Shown: positions 24,705 through 34,028 of the stretch, piece by piece | How the letters are laid out: the number at the start of each line of letters is the position of its first letter | Numbering within the stretch: position 1 is the first letter of the stretch | From: Stenotrophomonas africana | GTDB taxonomy: Bacteria; Pseudomonadota; Gammaproteobacteria; Xanthomonadales; Xanthomonadaceae | Assembly (NCBI RefSeq): GCF_013004645.1 | Contig: NZ_JABEME010000004.1 | Coordinates: 62,001-126,000, forward strand | Reading direction: 5' to 3' | DNA: 64,000 bases | Program-made: the position numbers and the translations under genes | Notes under the pieces: generated by a model | What the model was told of the DNA's origin: nothing | The model's database searches: none | The model's input: only the letters and a program-made list of their open reading frames with translations

Positions 24705-25919
24705 ATGGCCACCCCCTATCGCGACCTGTTCGCGGCCCCCGGCACCGCCGGCCTCGCCCTGGCCGGGCTGCTGGCACGCCTGCCGCTGCCGATGACCGGT
24801 ATCGGCATCATCACCCTGCTGTCCCAGCTGCGCGGCAGCTATGCCTTGGCCGGTGCGGTGTCGGCCACCTTCGTGCTGACCTACGCGCTGCTGTCGCCGC
24901 AGGTGTCGCGCTGGGTCGACCGGCACGGGCAGGGCCGGGTGCTGCCGTGGGCCACGGCGGTCAGTGCGGCCGGTCTGCTGTTGCTGCTCGCGTGCACGCT
25001 GCTGGCCGCGCCGGACTGGACGCTGTTCATTGCGGCGATGCTGGCCGGTTGCATGCCCAGCGTGTCGGCGATGGTGCGCGCGCGCTGGACCGCGATCCAT
25101 CGCGGACGCCCGCAGCTGCAGACCGCGTACTCGCTGGAGACCGTGTTCGACGAGGTGACCTTCATCGTCGGGCCACCGTTGTCAGTCGGATTGTCGGTGA
25201 CGGTATGGCCACAGGCCGGCGTACTGGCGGCCGCCCTGCTGCTGGTGGTTGGCGTCGCTGCACTGGTGCTGCAGCGGGGCACCGAGCCGCCGCTGCAGCA
25301 GCACGAAGGTGCAACATCCCCGCGCTCGCTGCTGCGGCGCACGGAGATCCGCCTGCTGGCGTTGCTGATGCTGGCGATGGGCGTGATTGTCGGTACGGTC
25401 GACATCACCAGCGTGGCCTTCGCCGAACAGCGGGGGCAGCCGCTAGCCGCCAGCGCGGTGCTGTCGGCCTATGCGCTGGGCAGCTGCGCAGCGGGCCTGC
25501 TGTTCGGTGCGCTGAAGCTGCAGGCACCATTACAGCGCCTGTTGCTGATCGGAGCAGCGGCCACCGCACTGACCACGTTGCCACTGCTGTGGGTCGGCAA
25601 CCTGCCGGCGCTGGCCGTTGCCGTGCTGCTTGCCGGAGCGTTCTTCGCGCCGACGATGATCGTGGCGATGTCGCTGGTCGAACAGCGCGTACCCGAATCG
25701 CGCCTGACCGAGGGCATGACCTGGTTGCTGGCCGGATTGAACATCGGCGTGGCGCTGGGCGCGGCGCTGTCCGGGCAGCGTGTCGATGCGGGGGGCGTGC
25801 GCAGCGGCTTTGTCGTTGCGCTGGTCGCAGGCGGTGGTGTGGTGCTGTCCGCCGTGCTCGCGCATCGTGCGCTGCGCCCGTCTGCGGCGCCCACATCCCC
25901 TGAAGGAATCATCCCGTGA
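24705..25919 (+). CDS. MFS transporter, probable drug efflux pump
   Basis: Protein of 404 residues with about 12 membrane segments; the ATG at 24705 has CTGGAGAA in front. MATPYRDLFAAPGTAGLALA is the usual opening of the subgroup, and the SYALAGAVSATFVLTYALLS helix and the loop SRWVDRHGQGRVLP (motif A variant) follow. It overlaps the next pump gene by GTGA (25916-25919), so the two are translated together. The TetR gene and the palindromes in front indicate induction by a toxic compound. Whether the two proteins act separately or as a heterodimer is unknown. Confidence 0.85.
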   Translation: MATPYRDLFAAPGTAGLALAGLLARLPLPMTGIGIITLLSQLRGSYALAGAVSATFVLTYALLSPQVSRWVDRHGQGRVLPWATAVSAAGLLLLLACTLLAAPDWTLFIAAMLAGCMPSVSAMVRARWTAIHRGRPQLQTAYSLETVFDEVTFIVGPPLSVGLSVTVWPQAGVLAAALLLVVGVAALVLQRGTEPPLQQHEGATSPRSLLRRTEIRLLALLMLAMGVIVGTVDITSVAFAEQRGQPLAASAVLSAYALGSCAAGLLFGALKLQAPLQRLLLIGAAATALTTLPLLWVGNLPALAVAVLLAGAFFAPTMIVAMSLVEQRVPESRLTEGMTWLLAGLNIGVALGAALSGQRVDAGGVRSGFVVALVAGGGVVLSAVLAHRALRPSAAPTSPEGIIP

Positions 25920-27088
25920 GCGCTTCATCGCCTGCGCACGCCGCGCCCGTGCCTCGTCATCCGTGGTGGGCGATTTCCGCCATCGGCCTCGCCACGTTCT
26001 CGGTGGTCACCACCGAAATGCTGCCGGTGGGCCTGCTGACTCCGATTGCCGAAAGCCTCGGCGCTTCCACCGGCACCGCCGGCCTGATGATCTCGCTGCC
26101 GGCACTGCTGGCGGCACTGTTCGCACCGCTGGTGGTGATCGCGGCTGGTGGCATCGATCGTCGTCGCATCCTGTGTGCGTTGCTGGGGCTGCTGCTGGCC
26201 GCCAACCTTGCGTCGGCGCTGGCACCAGGCATCGGCTGGCTGCTGGCCGCGCGAGTGCTGGTGGGGTTCTGCATGGGCGGCATCTGGGCCATCGCCGGTG
26301 GGCTGGCAGCGCGCCTGGTACCTGCGCAGCGCATCGGCCTGGCCACCTCGATCATCTTCGGAGGCGTGGCCGCGGCATCGGTGCTGGGCGTTCCGCTGGG
26401 CGCGCTGATCGGAGATGCATTGGGTTGGCGCAGCGCGTTCGTGGCGATGGCGTTGTTCAGTGCGGCGGTGATGCTGCTGCATCTGCGGGTGGTGCCTGCG
26501 TTGCCAGTCAGTACATCCGTACGGCCGCAGCAGTTCGTGCAGCAGCTTGGCCACCGTGGCCTGCAACGCGGGCTGTGGCTGACCCTGCTGCTGGTAGCCG
26601 GGCACTTCGTTGCCTTTACCTACGTGAGGCCGCTGCTGACGTCTGTATCGAGCATGGATGCGTCGTGGATCGGCGCGTTGTTGTTCGCCTATGGTTTGGC
26701 TGGCATTGCGGGCAACTTCATCGCGGGGCCGCTGGCTGCGCGCCATCCGCGCGGTACGTTGCTGGCGATCGCGTCTGGCCTGCTGCTGACGCCTCTGCTG
26801 TTCCTGTGGGTGGGAAGCACACCGTCCGCTGGCATCGCGGTGCTGCTGCTGTGGGGCCTTGCCTATGGCGGTGTGTCGGTGGGCCTGATGAGCTGGATGA
26901 TGAGAGCGGTGCCGCAGGCCGTGGAGGTCGCCACCGCGTTGTATGTGGGTGTGTTCAACATCGGCATCGCAATGGGCGCGTGGAGCGGGGGACGACTGCT
27001 GGATGGCGTGGGCCTGCATGCGAATCTGTTGGCCGCGGCCGGGCTTGCCATGGTCGCCACGCTGGTGATTGCCACCACCCGCCGGTAG
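25916..27088 (+). CDS. MFS transporter (AraJ/SotB-like), second pump of the TetR unit
   Basis: Protein of 390 residues from the GTG at 25916, which shares GTGA with the stop of the preceding pump. It has about 12 membrane segments; the N-terminal FSVVTTEMLPVGLLTPIAES block is typical of the DHA1 sugar/drug efflux (AraJ, SotB) branch, as is LMISLPALLAALFAPL. The two neighbouring pumps differ in sequence and belong to different MFS subgroups. The stop TAG at 27086-27088 is the GTAG head of a SMAG palindrome. Confidence 0.87.
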   Translation: MSASSPAHAAPVPRHPWWAISAIGLATFSVVTTEMLPVGLLTPIAESLGASTGTAGLMISLPALLAALFAPLVVIAAGGIDRRRILCALLGLLLAANLASALAPGIGWLLAARVLVGFCMGGIWAIAGGLAARLVPAQRIGLATSIIFGGVAAASVLGVPLGALIGDALGWRSAFVAMALFSAAVMLLHLRVVPALPVSTSVRPQQFVQQLGHRGLQRGLWLTLLLVAGHFVAFTYVRPLLTSVSSMDASWIGALLFAYGLAGIAGNFIAGPLAARHPRGTLLAIASGLLLTPLLFLWVGSTPSAGIAVLLLWGLAYGGVSVGLMSWMMRAVPQAVEVATALYVGVFNIGIAMGAWSGGRLLDGVGLHANLLAAAGLAMVATLVIATTRR

Positions 27089-27195
27089 ATCCACGCCATG
27101 CGTGGATGGTTTGCAGGCTTGTAGGCCTGCAGATATGCCGACCAACGTCGGCATCCACCCGAGCGGGGCATTCGCCAACCAAGGTTGGCCGTTGC
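27085..27195. repeat. Cluster of SMAG palindromes
   Basis: GTAGATCCACGCCATGCGTG (from 27085), GTAGGCCTGCA-type palindrome (about 27110-27132), CCGACCAACGTCGGC (about 27138-27154) and CCAACCAAGGTTGG (about 27177-27190). They fill the gap between the MFS gene and the M13 gene. Confidence 0.78.
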
Positions 27196-27205
27196 CCGGA
27201 AATGA

Positions 27206-27229
27206 AACGGGCGCCTTGCGGCGCCCGTT
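27206..27229 (-). terminator. Intrinsic terminator behind the M13 peptidase gene
   Basis: Ten-base stem AACGGGCGCC / GGCGCCCGTT with a 4-base loop. On the minus strand it is followed by TTTCATTT. It lies 10 bases behind the stop of the M13 gene. Confidence 0.65.
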
Positions 27230-27238
27230 CGCGTTACA

Positions 27239-29350
27239 TCACCACACCTTGACCCGCTTGTCCGGGGCCAGGTACAGCTTCTGGCCTTCCTTCACTTCGA
27301 ACGCCGGATACCAGGCGTCGATGTTGCGTACGGTCAGTGCGCGGAACTGGCCCGGTGCATGCACATCGGTCAGCAGCGAGTTGCGCAGCGCCTGCTCGCG
27401 GCTCTTGCTGCGCCACGCCTGGGCGAAGCCGAGGAAGAAGCGCTGGTCCGGGGTGAAGCCTTCCAGGGTCTGGCCCGGCTTGCCTTGCAGCGACAGCTGG
27501 TAGGCGTCGTAGGCGGTGCCCAGGCCGGCCACGTCGGCGATGTTCTCGCCCAGGGTCAGCTTGCCGTTCACATGCACGCCCGGGAACGGTTCGTAGCTGC
27601 TGAACTGTGCAGCCAGCGCATCACCGGCCGCGTTGAACTGCTTCAGGTCCTCGGCGGTCCACCAGTTGTGCAGCTTGCCGGTCTCGTCGAACAGCGCGCC
27701 GGCGTTGTCGAAGCCGTGGCTGATCTCGTGGCCGATCACCGCGCCGATCGCACCGTAGTTCACCGCATCGTCGGCGGCGCCATCGAAGAACGGCGGCTGC
27801 AGGATCGCGGCCGGGAACACCAGGCGGTTTTCCAGCGGCACGTTCATCGCATTGATGGTCTGCGGCAGCATCGCCCACTCGCTGTGGTCGACCGGCTTGC
27901 CCAGCTTGGCGATGTTGCGCTGGTACTCGAACAGTTCAGCGCGCTGTGCATTGCCCAGTGCGTCATCGCGGCGGATCTCCAGGCCGGTGTAGTCGCGCCA
28001 CTTCTCCGGATACCCCATGCCCACGGTCAGGCCGGCCACCTTGGCCTTGGCATGCGCCTTGGTCTGCGGCGACATCCACGACAGCGCATCGATGCGCTTG
28101 GCGAAGGCGGCGATGATGTTCTTCGCCATCTCGTCCGCGCGCTCCTTCGTCTTGGCGTCGAAGTGCTTCTCGACATAGCGCTTGCCGATGGCTTCGCCGA
28201 CCGCATGGTTGGCGTCATCCACGGCGCGCTTCCAGCGGTCGCTCTGCTGCGGCGTGCCGCTCAGCGCGGTGCCATGGAAGGCGAAGCGGGCATCGGCGAA
28301 CTTCTTCGGCAGGTAGGCGGCAGCGCGGTCCAGCGCGTGGAAGGCCAAGTAGTCCTTCCAGGCGTCCAGCGGCTCGGTGGCGACCAGCCTGGAAAGGCCG
28401 GCTACGGCCTTGGGCTGCCACACGATGAAGTCCTGCTGGTTGCCCAGCGCGGCTGCATCGAGGAAGGCGTTCCAGTCCATGCCCGGCGCCTTGGCATTGA
28501 AGTCGGCCTGGGTCCAGGGGTTGGCACCCTTGGTCACGTCGTTGGTTTCTTCCTGGGTGGCATGCGCCTGCGCGATCTTGGTCTCCAGCGCGAGGATGCG
28601 CTGTGCCTTGCCGGCCGGGTCGGCCACGCCGGCCAGCTGCAGCATCTGCGCGATGTAGGCCTGGTACTGCTTGCGCAGCTCGGCCATGCGGCCGCCGCCC
28701 AGGTAGAAATCACGGTCCGGCATGCCCAGGCCACCCTGCACCAGATAGGGTGCGGTGCGGTCCGGCTGCAGCATGTCCACCGACACCCACAGGCCGAACA
28801 GGCGGTCGGTGTAGAAATTGGTGGCGTTGAGCAGGTCGACGTCGGCACGCATTTCGCCGCCGAGGGTGCGGGCCAGGCCGGCCTTGTCGGTGATGGCCTC
28901 GATGGCCTTCAGCTGCGGCTGCACCGGTGCGATGCCGTGCTGCTCGATGCCGGCCTCGTCCATGTAAGCCGCGTAGTAGTCGCCGATCAGCTTGTCGTCA
29001 CCGCTGGCCTGGGTGTTGCCGGCGGCGCCTTCGAGAATGGCGCGGGTGTCGGCCAGGGTCTTCTCGGCGATGACGTTGAAGCTGCCGAAGCGCGAGCGGT
29101 CGGCCGGGATCTCGGTGTTCTTGACCCAGGTGCCGTTGGCGAAACCGAAGAAGTCATCGCCGGCGGCAATGCTGCGGTCCATGCCGCTGGCATCAAAGCC
29201 GAAGCTGCCCAGCATCGGCTTGGCCGCAGCGGGCGCGGCATCGGCCGGCGCGGCGGTGCCGGCTGCCGGTTCGGCCGGACGGTCGCAGGCGGCCAGGGAC
29301 AGGCTGGCAACGATGGCCAGTGCCAGGGTGGGACGGCGCAGCTTGGACAT
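27239..29350 (-). CDS. M13 family metallopeptidase lipoprotein (PepO/neprilysin type)
   Basis: Protein of 703 residues. Lipobox LSLAACD puts the lipidated Cys near residue 22; the following Asp is the known +2 signal that tends to keep lipoproteins in the inner membrane. The N-terminal M13_N domain (about 55-430) contains FGFANGTWVKNTEIP. The catalytic domain holds VIGHEISHGFDNAG (zinc-binding HExxH, near 540) and GENIADVAGL (third ligand Glu near 600). The family's NAYY segment reads NAMN here, followed by a normal VFPAAILQPPFF. It should degrade short peptides in the periplasm. It is a single gene ended by a hairpin. Confidence 0.93.
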   Translation of the reverse strand: MSKLRRPTLALAIVASLSLAACDRPAEPAAGTAAPADAAPAAAKPMLGSFGFDASGMDRSIAAGDDFFGFANGTWVKNTEIPADRSRFGSFNVIAEKTLADTRAILEGAAGNTQASGDDKLIGDYYAAYMDEAGIEQHGIAPVQPQLKAIEAITDKAGLARTLGGEMRADVDLLNATNFYTDRLFGLWVSVDMLQPDRTAPYLVQGGLGMPDRDFYLGGGRMAELRKQYQAYIAQMLQLAGVADPAGKAQRILALETKIAQAHATQEETNDVTKGANPWTQADFNAKAPGMDWNAFLDAAALGNQQDFIVWQPKAVAGLSRLVATEPLDAWKDYLAFHALDRAAAYLPKKFADARFAFHGTALSGTPQQSDRWKRAVDDANHAVGEAIGKRYVEKHFDAKTKERADEMAKNIIAAFAKRIDALSWMSPQTKAHAKAKVAGLTVGMGYPEKWRDYTGLEIRRDDALGNAQRAELFEYQRNIAKLGKPVDHSEWAMLPQTINAMNVPLENRLVFPAAILQPPFFDGAADDAVNYGAIGAVIGHEISHGFDNAGALFDETGKLHNWWTAEDLKQFNAAGDALAAQFSSYEPFPGVHVNGKLTLGENIADVAGLGTAYDAYQLSLQGKPGQTLEGFTPDQRFFLGFAQAWRSKSREQALRNSLLTDVHAPGQFRALTVRNIDAWYPAFEVKEGQKLYLAPDKRVKVW

Positions 29351-29637
29351 GGACTTCTCTTGCAGCGGAAAACGCCAAGTCTAATCCGGCCCGGCCCGGC
29401 CCGCCGTCCCAAGGGGCCGCCGGTCCTGTGCAGGATCTGGCTGAACGCGCGGAAACGATCTTCACGCCGTCACCGGCGTGGTGCATGCTGGCCACAGGAG
29501 CCCTGCGCGGACACGGGGAGGTAGCCATGGCGGGGCGGGTCAGGCGTCAAGAATGGCGTCCGCCGGCCGTTGAGGTCGGGGACGTGGAGGATTCGTTCGC
29601 GCATGAAGCCAGCCGACAGCACAAGGAAGATCAACCG

Positions 29638-32589
29638 ATGCCCGCGCTGAAACGGGCGTTGGCCCGGCCGCTGCGCGCCATTACCTGGGGCGGAGTGCTG
29701 CTGGGCGTGTTGCTGGTGGCTGGCCTGGCCATCATGCTGATCAACGACCACCAGCGCCGGCTGGAGGCCGCGCAGCGCCAGAGCCGCGCGTTGGCGGTGG
29801 GCAGCGAGCGTCTGCTGGCGCTTGAGCTGCGCAACCTTGAGCGGGCGATGTCCGGCATCGCAGCCGACGCCGCCGAACTGTTCCGCAGCGTGCCCGCACA
29901 GGCCCCGGCACTGCTGGATGCCTCGATCGACGGCGTGCTGCGCCGCCATGCCGAACTGCACAGCATTGTCGTGCTTGATCGCCATGGCCGCTCGATCACC
30001 ACCGGCAAGGGCGATCTGAACCTGCCGTTGTGGACCGACCCGCAACGCCGTGGCCACGGCAGCGCGCTGTACATCGGCCCACCCCAGCGCGCCAGCAACG
30101 ATGGCTGGGTGGTGCCGCTGGCGCTGCCGATGACGGGCGACCGCTGGCTGCTGGCACGGCTGCGCTGCGGTGAGCTGCAGCGCATCATCGGTGGCCTCGA
30201 TGTTGGCCCCAACGGACTGGTCTCGATCAGCGACGCGGAAGGCTACATGCTGGCCCGCGTGCCCGACCCACATGGCACGGTCGGCCGCCGCTACGATCTG
30301 CCGCGCCGCGACCTGCTCGGCAAGCGGGCGGTGGTCGAGCTGGGCAGCCTGCCGGGCGCAGTGGATGGGGTGCCGCGCATCATCACCATCAGCACGCTGG
30401 AGCGCAGTCCGCTGGCGGTGCAGGTCGGGTTGGCCGACGAGGACGTGCTGGCACCCTGGTGGCCGTACCTGCAGGCGTCGGTGGCGATCGTGCTGGCCTA
30501 CATCGTGGTGCTGCTGGTGCTGCTGTATGCCGTGCGCCGCAGTACCCGCCGCCAGCAGTCGATGGCCGAGGAACTGAAGGCGGGCCACGCCGAGCTGCGC
30601 CTGGCCCACCAGGTGGGCCGCATCTGCACCTGGTATGTGGACGAGGACGCCGCGCTGCTGCGCTGGTCGCCACTGGCCCGCGAGATTTTCGGCGTGCAGA
30701 CCGATGCGCTGCCCGTAGCGGACTTCTTCGCACGCGTGCACCGCGATGATGCCGCACGGCTGCAGCAGGCCTTCGACCAGGCGTTCGCCGGCGGTGCGGT
30801 ACTCGACGAGGTCTTCCGCCTGGTGCTGCCCGGTGGCCAGGTGCGCTGGGTTGGCGCGCGTGGGCAGCGGGTGGAAGTGGCCGACAGCGAGCGGCGCATG
30901 ATCGGTGCGCTGAGCGATCTGACCGAGCGTTACCAGGCCCGCGAGCAGATGAGCGAAGTGGAGCGCCGTTTCCGCCTGCTGTTCGACCGCAACCCCGCGC
31001 CGTTCTGGGTGTTCGATCCGGACACGCTGCGCTTCATCGAGGTCAACGATGCGGCCGTGCGCCAGTATGGCTTCAGCCGCGAAGAGTTCCTGGCGATGAG
31101 CATCCTCGACATCCGCCCGCGCGAAGGCTGGGACGAGGTGAAGGGTGCGATCGCCAAGGCCCGTGTCGGCGAACTGCAGGACGCCACCGTGCGCCTGCAC
31201 CGGCGCAAGGACGGCAGCGTGTTCGAAGTGCGCGCCCATCTGTCCCGGCTCGATTTCGATGGCCAGCCTGCGTGCCTGGTGCTGGCCGAGGATGTCAGCG
31301 AGCGGCTGGCCTACGAACGTGACCTGGCCTACCAGGCGCGGCACAACCCGGCCACCGGCCTGCTCAACGTGCGCGCGTTGACCGAGCAGCTGGACGAGCA
31401 GGAAGCGGGCTACACCATCGCCTTCGTGCAGCTGCGCGGCCTGCAGCTGGTGGCCGATACGCTGGGCCGCGAGATTGGCGATGCGGTGCTGCAGTCGATG
31501 GCGACCCGGCTCGGTGGCCTGGGCGCGCGATGTGGCACGCTGGCGTTCCAGCCGGCGGAGGACTTCGTGTTCGCCATCGGGGACGAGCACGATACCCAGC
31601 GCGTGCTGGACGATCTGCTGCAGATCGTGTCGGCACCGATGCGGGGCAAGGATTCGCTGCACCAGTTCGAGCCGCGCATCGGTGTGGCCGTGCATGTGCC
31701 GGGTGATGGCCACTCGGCCGAGCAGGTGATCGGCATGGCTGCGCAGGCCGCACACGCCGCGCGCGCCGAGGGCAACGTGGTGGTCTGGTTCGACGCGGCG
31801 GTGACCACGCGCCTGGCCGATCGCCTGCGTCTGGCCGGGCGCATCCACGCCGCCATCGACAACGAGTTCCAGCTGTACTTCCAGCCGATCCGGCACGCCA
31901 GCGATGGCAGCCCGGCGGCATTGGAGGCGCTGCTGCGCTGGCCACAGGCCGATGGCAGCTTCATTCCGCCCAACGAGTTCATCCAGCTGTGCGAGGAGAC
32001 CGGTTTGATCCTGGCGCTGGGCCGCTGGGTGATCCGCGCGGCGGCCAAGGCGCAGCGGCGGCTGGTCGAGGCCGGCTGGGGCGAGCTGCCGATCGCGGTC
32101 AACGTGTCTGCCGTGCAGTTCTTCAACAGCGACCTGGTGGCCGAGTTCACCCGCGCCCAGCAGGAGTTCGGCCTGGCCCGCGGGGCACTGCACGTGGAGC
32201 TGACCGAAAGCAGCCTGATGCGCAAGCCGGCGCAGGCGATGCAGACCATGCAGCGCCTGCACGAGCAGGGCATCAGTGTGTCGCTGGATGACTTCGGCAC
32301 CGGCTATTCCAGCATGTCCTACCTGCAGCACCTGCCGCTGGACATCCTGAAGATCGACCGCAGTTTTGTTGCCGATGTGGAAACCAATCCACGCAATGCC
32401 TCGATCTGCCGCGCGCTGTTGTCGCTGGGCCACAGCATGGGCCTGACCATCATCGCCGAAGGCGTGGAAACGCCGGGGCAGCTGGACTGGCTGGCTGCGC
32501 ACGGTTGCGACCAGGTGCAGGGTTACCTGCTGGGGCGGCCGGCACCGCTGGAACGGATCATCGACGCGCTGGATGAGGTGGTGGCCTAA
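29638..32589 (+). CDS. Membrane PAS-PAS-GGDEF(degenerate)-EAL c-di-GMP protein
   Basis: Protein of 983 residues from the ATG at 29638 (AAGGAAG upstream). Membrane segment about 15-37, periplasmic sensing domain about 40-275, second membrane segment about 277-299. Two PAS domains follow (about 320-430 and 445-560). The GGDEF-like domain (about 570-715) lacks the signature: the site reads QPAED near residue 638, so it should not make c-di-GMP. The EAL domain (about 725-980) is intact: LEALLRW near 761, DDFGTGYSSM, IIAEGVET. It should hydrolyse c-di-GMP, perhaps with the GGDEF part acting as a GTP or ligand sensor. It stands alone, 287 bases from the divergent M13 gene. Confidence 0.9.
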   Translation: MPALKRALARPLRAITWGGVLLGVLLVAGLAIMLINDHQRRLEAAQRQSRALAVGSERLLALELRNLERAMSGIAADAAELFRSVPAQAPALLDASIDGVLRRHAELHSIVVLDRHGRSITTGKGDLNLPLWTDPQRRGHGSALYIGPPQRASNDGWVVPLALPMTGDRWLLARLRCGELQRIIGGLDVGPNGLVSISDAEGYMLARVPDPHGTVGRRYDLPRRDLLGKRAVVELGSLPGAVDGVPRIITISTLERSPLAVQVGLADEDVLAPWWPYLQASVAIVLAYIVVLLVLLYAVRRSTRRQQSMAEELKAGHAELRLAHQVGRICTWYVDEDAALLRWSPLAREIFGVQTDALPVADFFARVHRDDAARLQQAFDQAFAGGAVLDEVFRLVLPGGQVRWVGARGQRVEVADSERRMIGALSDLTERYQAREQMSEVERRFRLLFDRNPAPFWVFDPDTLRFIEVNDAAVRQYGFSREEFLAMSILDIRPREGWDEVKGAIAKARVGELQDATVRLHRRKDGSVFEVRAHLSRLDFDGQPACLVLAEDVSERLAYERDLAYQARHNPATGLLNVRALTEQLDEQEAGYTIAFVQLRGLQLVADTLGREIGDAVLQSMATRLGGLGARCGTLAFQPAEDFVFAIGDEHDTQRVLDDLLQIVSAPMRGKDSLHQFEPRIGVAVHVPGDGHSAEQVIGMAAQAAHAARAEGNVVVWFDAAVTTRLADRLRLAGRIHAAIDNEFQLYFQPIRHASDGSPAALEALLRWPQADGSFIPPNEFIQLCEETGLILALGRWVIRAAAKAQRRLVEAGWGELPIAVNVSAVQFFNSDLVAEFTRAQQEFGLARGALHVELTESSLMRKPAQAMQTMQRLHEQGISVSLDDFGTGYSSMSYLQHLPLDILKIDRSFVADVETNPRNASICRALLSLGHSMGLTIIAEGVETPGQLDWLAAHGCDQVQGYLLGRPAPLERIIDALDEVVA

Positions 32590-32608
32590 CTGGTAGTGCC
32601 AGGCTCGG

Positions 32609-33490
32609 CTACACCCCGGCCTCCACCAGATGGTCGATGAAACTGCGCACCTTCGGCGCGAGGTGGCTGCGGCTGGTGTAGACCGCGAAGATGCCGATCG
32701 GCGAGGCCTCCCACTCCGGCAGCACGCGCACCAGACGACCATCGGCCAGCGCGTCTTCCAGCAGGAAGTCCGGCTGCAGGATCACGCCCATGCCGGCGAT
32801 CGCGGCTTCGCGCAACACGTCGCCGTTGTTGGCGTGCAGCAGGCTGCTCACTGCCACCTTCACTTCACCGCCCGGTCCCTGCAACGGCCAGTTGTTGCCG
32901 GCGGCCCAGTAGCTGTAGCTCAGGCACGCGTGTTCCTGCAGGTCCTGCGGGGTCTGCGGGGTGCCGTGTGCGGCGAGGTAGGACGGCGCGGCGCACAGGC
33001 TCACCCGCGATTCGCCCAGGCGGCGTGCGATCAGCGTGGGGCTGGGCTCGCGGGTGATGCGGATGGCCACGTCGTAGCCTTCCTCGACCATGTCCACCAG
33101 GCGGTCGGACAGGGCCAGGTCCAGTTCCACCTGCGGGAAGCGTTCGCGGTAGCTGGCCAGCAACGGGCCGAGGCGGGCGATGCCCCAGCTGACCGGTGCG
33201 TTGATGCGCAGCGTGCCCGAGGGTTCCAGCGCCTGCGCGCCGATGCTGGCCTCCAGTGCGTCGAACTCGGCCAGCAGGCGCACGCACTGGGCGTAGTAGG
33301 CGGCGCCGGCACTGGTCGGGCTGACCCGGCGCGTGGTGCGGTGGAGCAGGCGGGTCGACAGGCGCTTTTCCAGTGCGGCGACCTGGCGGGTGACGCCGGC
33401 GGTGGACATGTCCAGGGCCTGGGCGGCGGCACTGAAGCCGTTGCGCTCGACCACCGCCACGAACACGCGCATCGCCTCGAGGGTGTCCAT
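32609..33490 (-). CDS. LysR-family transcriptional regulator
   Basis: Protein of 293 residues from the ATG at 33490 (MDTLEAMRVFVAVVERNGFS). The helix-turn-helix spans about 5-62 with GFSAAAQALDMSTAGVTRQV and LLHRTTRRVSPT; the effector domain takes the rest. It belongs to the subgroup with regulators of quinone or oxidoreductase genes and diverges from DoxX and DODA-type dioxygenase genes 97 bases away, so these are the likely targets. An AT-richer stretch with TACGGTCAAACGATCGTAT at about 33510-33530 has dyad symmetry and could be its site. Confidence 0.9.
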   Translation of the reverse strand: MDTLEAMRVFVAVVERNGFSAAAQALDMSTAGVTRQVAALEKRLSTRLLHRTTRRVSPTSAGAAYYAQCVRLLAEFDALEASIGAQALEPSGTLRINAPVSWGIARLGPLLASYRERFPQVELDLALSDRLVDMVEEGYDVAIRITREPSPTLIARRLGESRVSLCAAPSYLAAHGTPQTPQDLQEHACLSYSYWAAGNNWPLQGPGGEVKVAVSSLLHANNGDVLREAAIAGMGVILQPDFLLEDALADGRLVRVLPEWEASPIGIFAVYTSRSHLAPKVRSFIDHLVEAGV

Positions 33491-33511
33491 TGTTGCGCCT
33501 TCTGAAATAAA

Positions 33512-33531
33512 TACGGTCAAACGATCGTATT
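33512..33531. promoter_or_regulatory. Dyad in the LysR/DoxX intergenic region
   Basis: ATACG...CGTAT half-sites flank GTCAAACGAT. The T-N11-A spacing seen in LysR boxes is compatible, and the position between divergent genes supports an operator. Inferred. Confidence 0.4.
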
Positions 33532-33586
33532 TATCGGCCCGTAAAGGCGCAATAACCTGTGCCCATTCCCTTCAAGGTGCTTTCCG

Positions 33587-33997
33587 ATGCACGCCACGAC
33601 CCCTCCTGTTTCGCCGCTGGCGCCGTATGGCGCCACCCTGCTGCGCCTGGCCCTGGGCATGCTGTTCCTGGTCCATGCGCTGACCAAGCTGCTGGTGTTC
33701 ACCCCGGCCGGTACGGCGGCGTTCTTCGAGTCGCTGGGGCTGCCCGGCGTGCTTGGCTACGTCACCATCGGCGTCGAGCTGGTGATCACTGCCGCGCTGC
33801 TGCTGGGCGTCTACGCGCGCTGGGTGGGCCTGGTCGGCGTGCCGCTGCTGCTGGGCACCATCGTCACCGTGCACGGCGCCAACGGCTTCGGTTTCGCCAA
33901 TGCTGGCGGCGGCTGGGAATACCCGGCGTTCTGGGCGCTGGCGCTGGTGGTGCTGTTCCTGGTTGGCGACGGCAAGTGGACCCTGCGTTCGCGCTGA
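33587..33997 (+). CDS. DoxX family membrane protein
   Basis: Protein of 136 residues with four membrane segments (about 15-33, 50-70, 75-95, 105-130). LLRLALGMLFLVHALTKLLV and GANGFGFANAGGGWEYP are the conserved DoxX blocks. Members were first met in thiosulfate:quinone oxidoreductase, and many act in redox stress; the role of this one is open. It is followed 31 bases later by the DODA-type gene and diverges from the LysR gene. Confidence 0.9.
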   Translation: MHATTPPVSPLAPYGATLLRLALGMLFLVHALTKLLVFTPAGTAAFFESLGLPGVLGYVTIGVELVITAALLLGVYARWVGLVGVPLLLGTIVTVHGANGFGFANAGGGWEYPAFWALALVVLFLVGDGKWTLRSR

Positions 33998-34028
33998 TCG
34001 CCGCCTGATCCTGCAACTGGAGAATTCC

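Noticed and set aside
27239-29350. Inactive M13 peptidase because NAYY reads NAMN
   Set aside because: HExxH and the third zinc ligand are intact, so a loss of activity is not supported.
29470-32742. Very long open frame antisense to the PAS-EAL gene
   Set aside because: It has His/Gln/Arg-rich composition and no domain. GC-rich codons leave antisense frames open; the plus-strand frame has clear domains.
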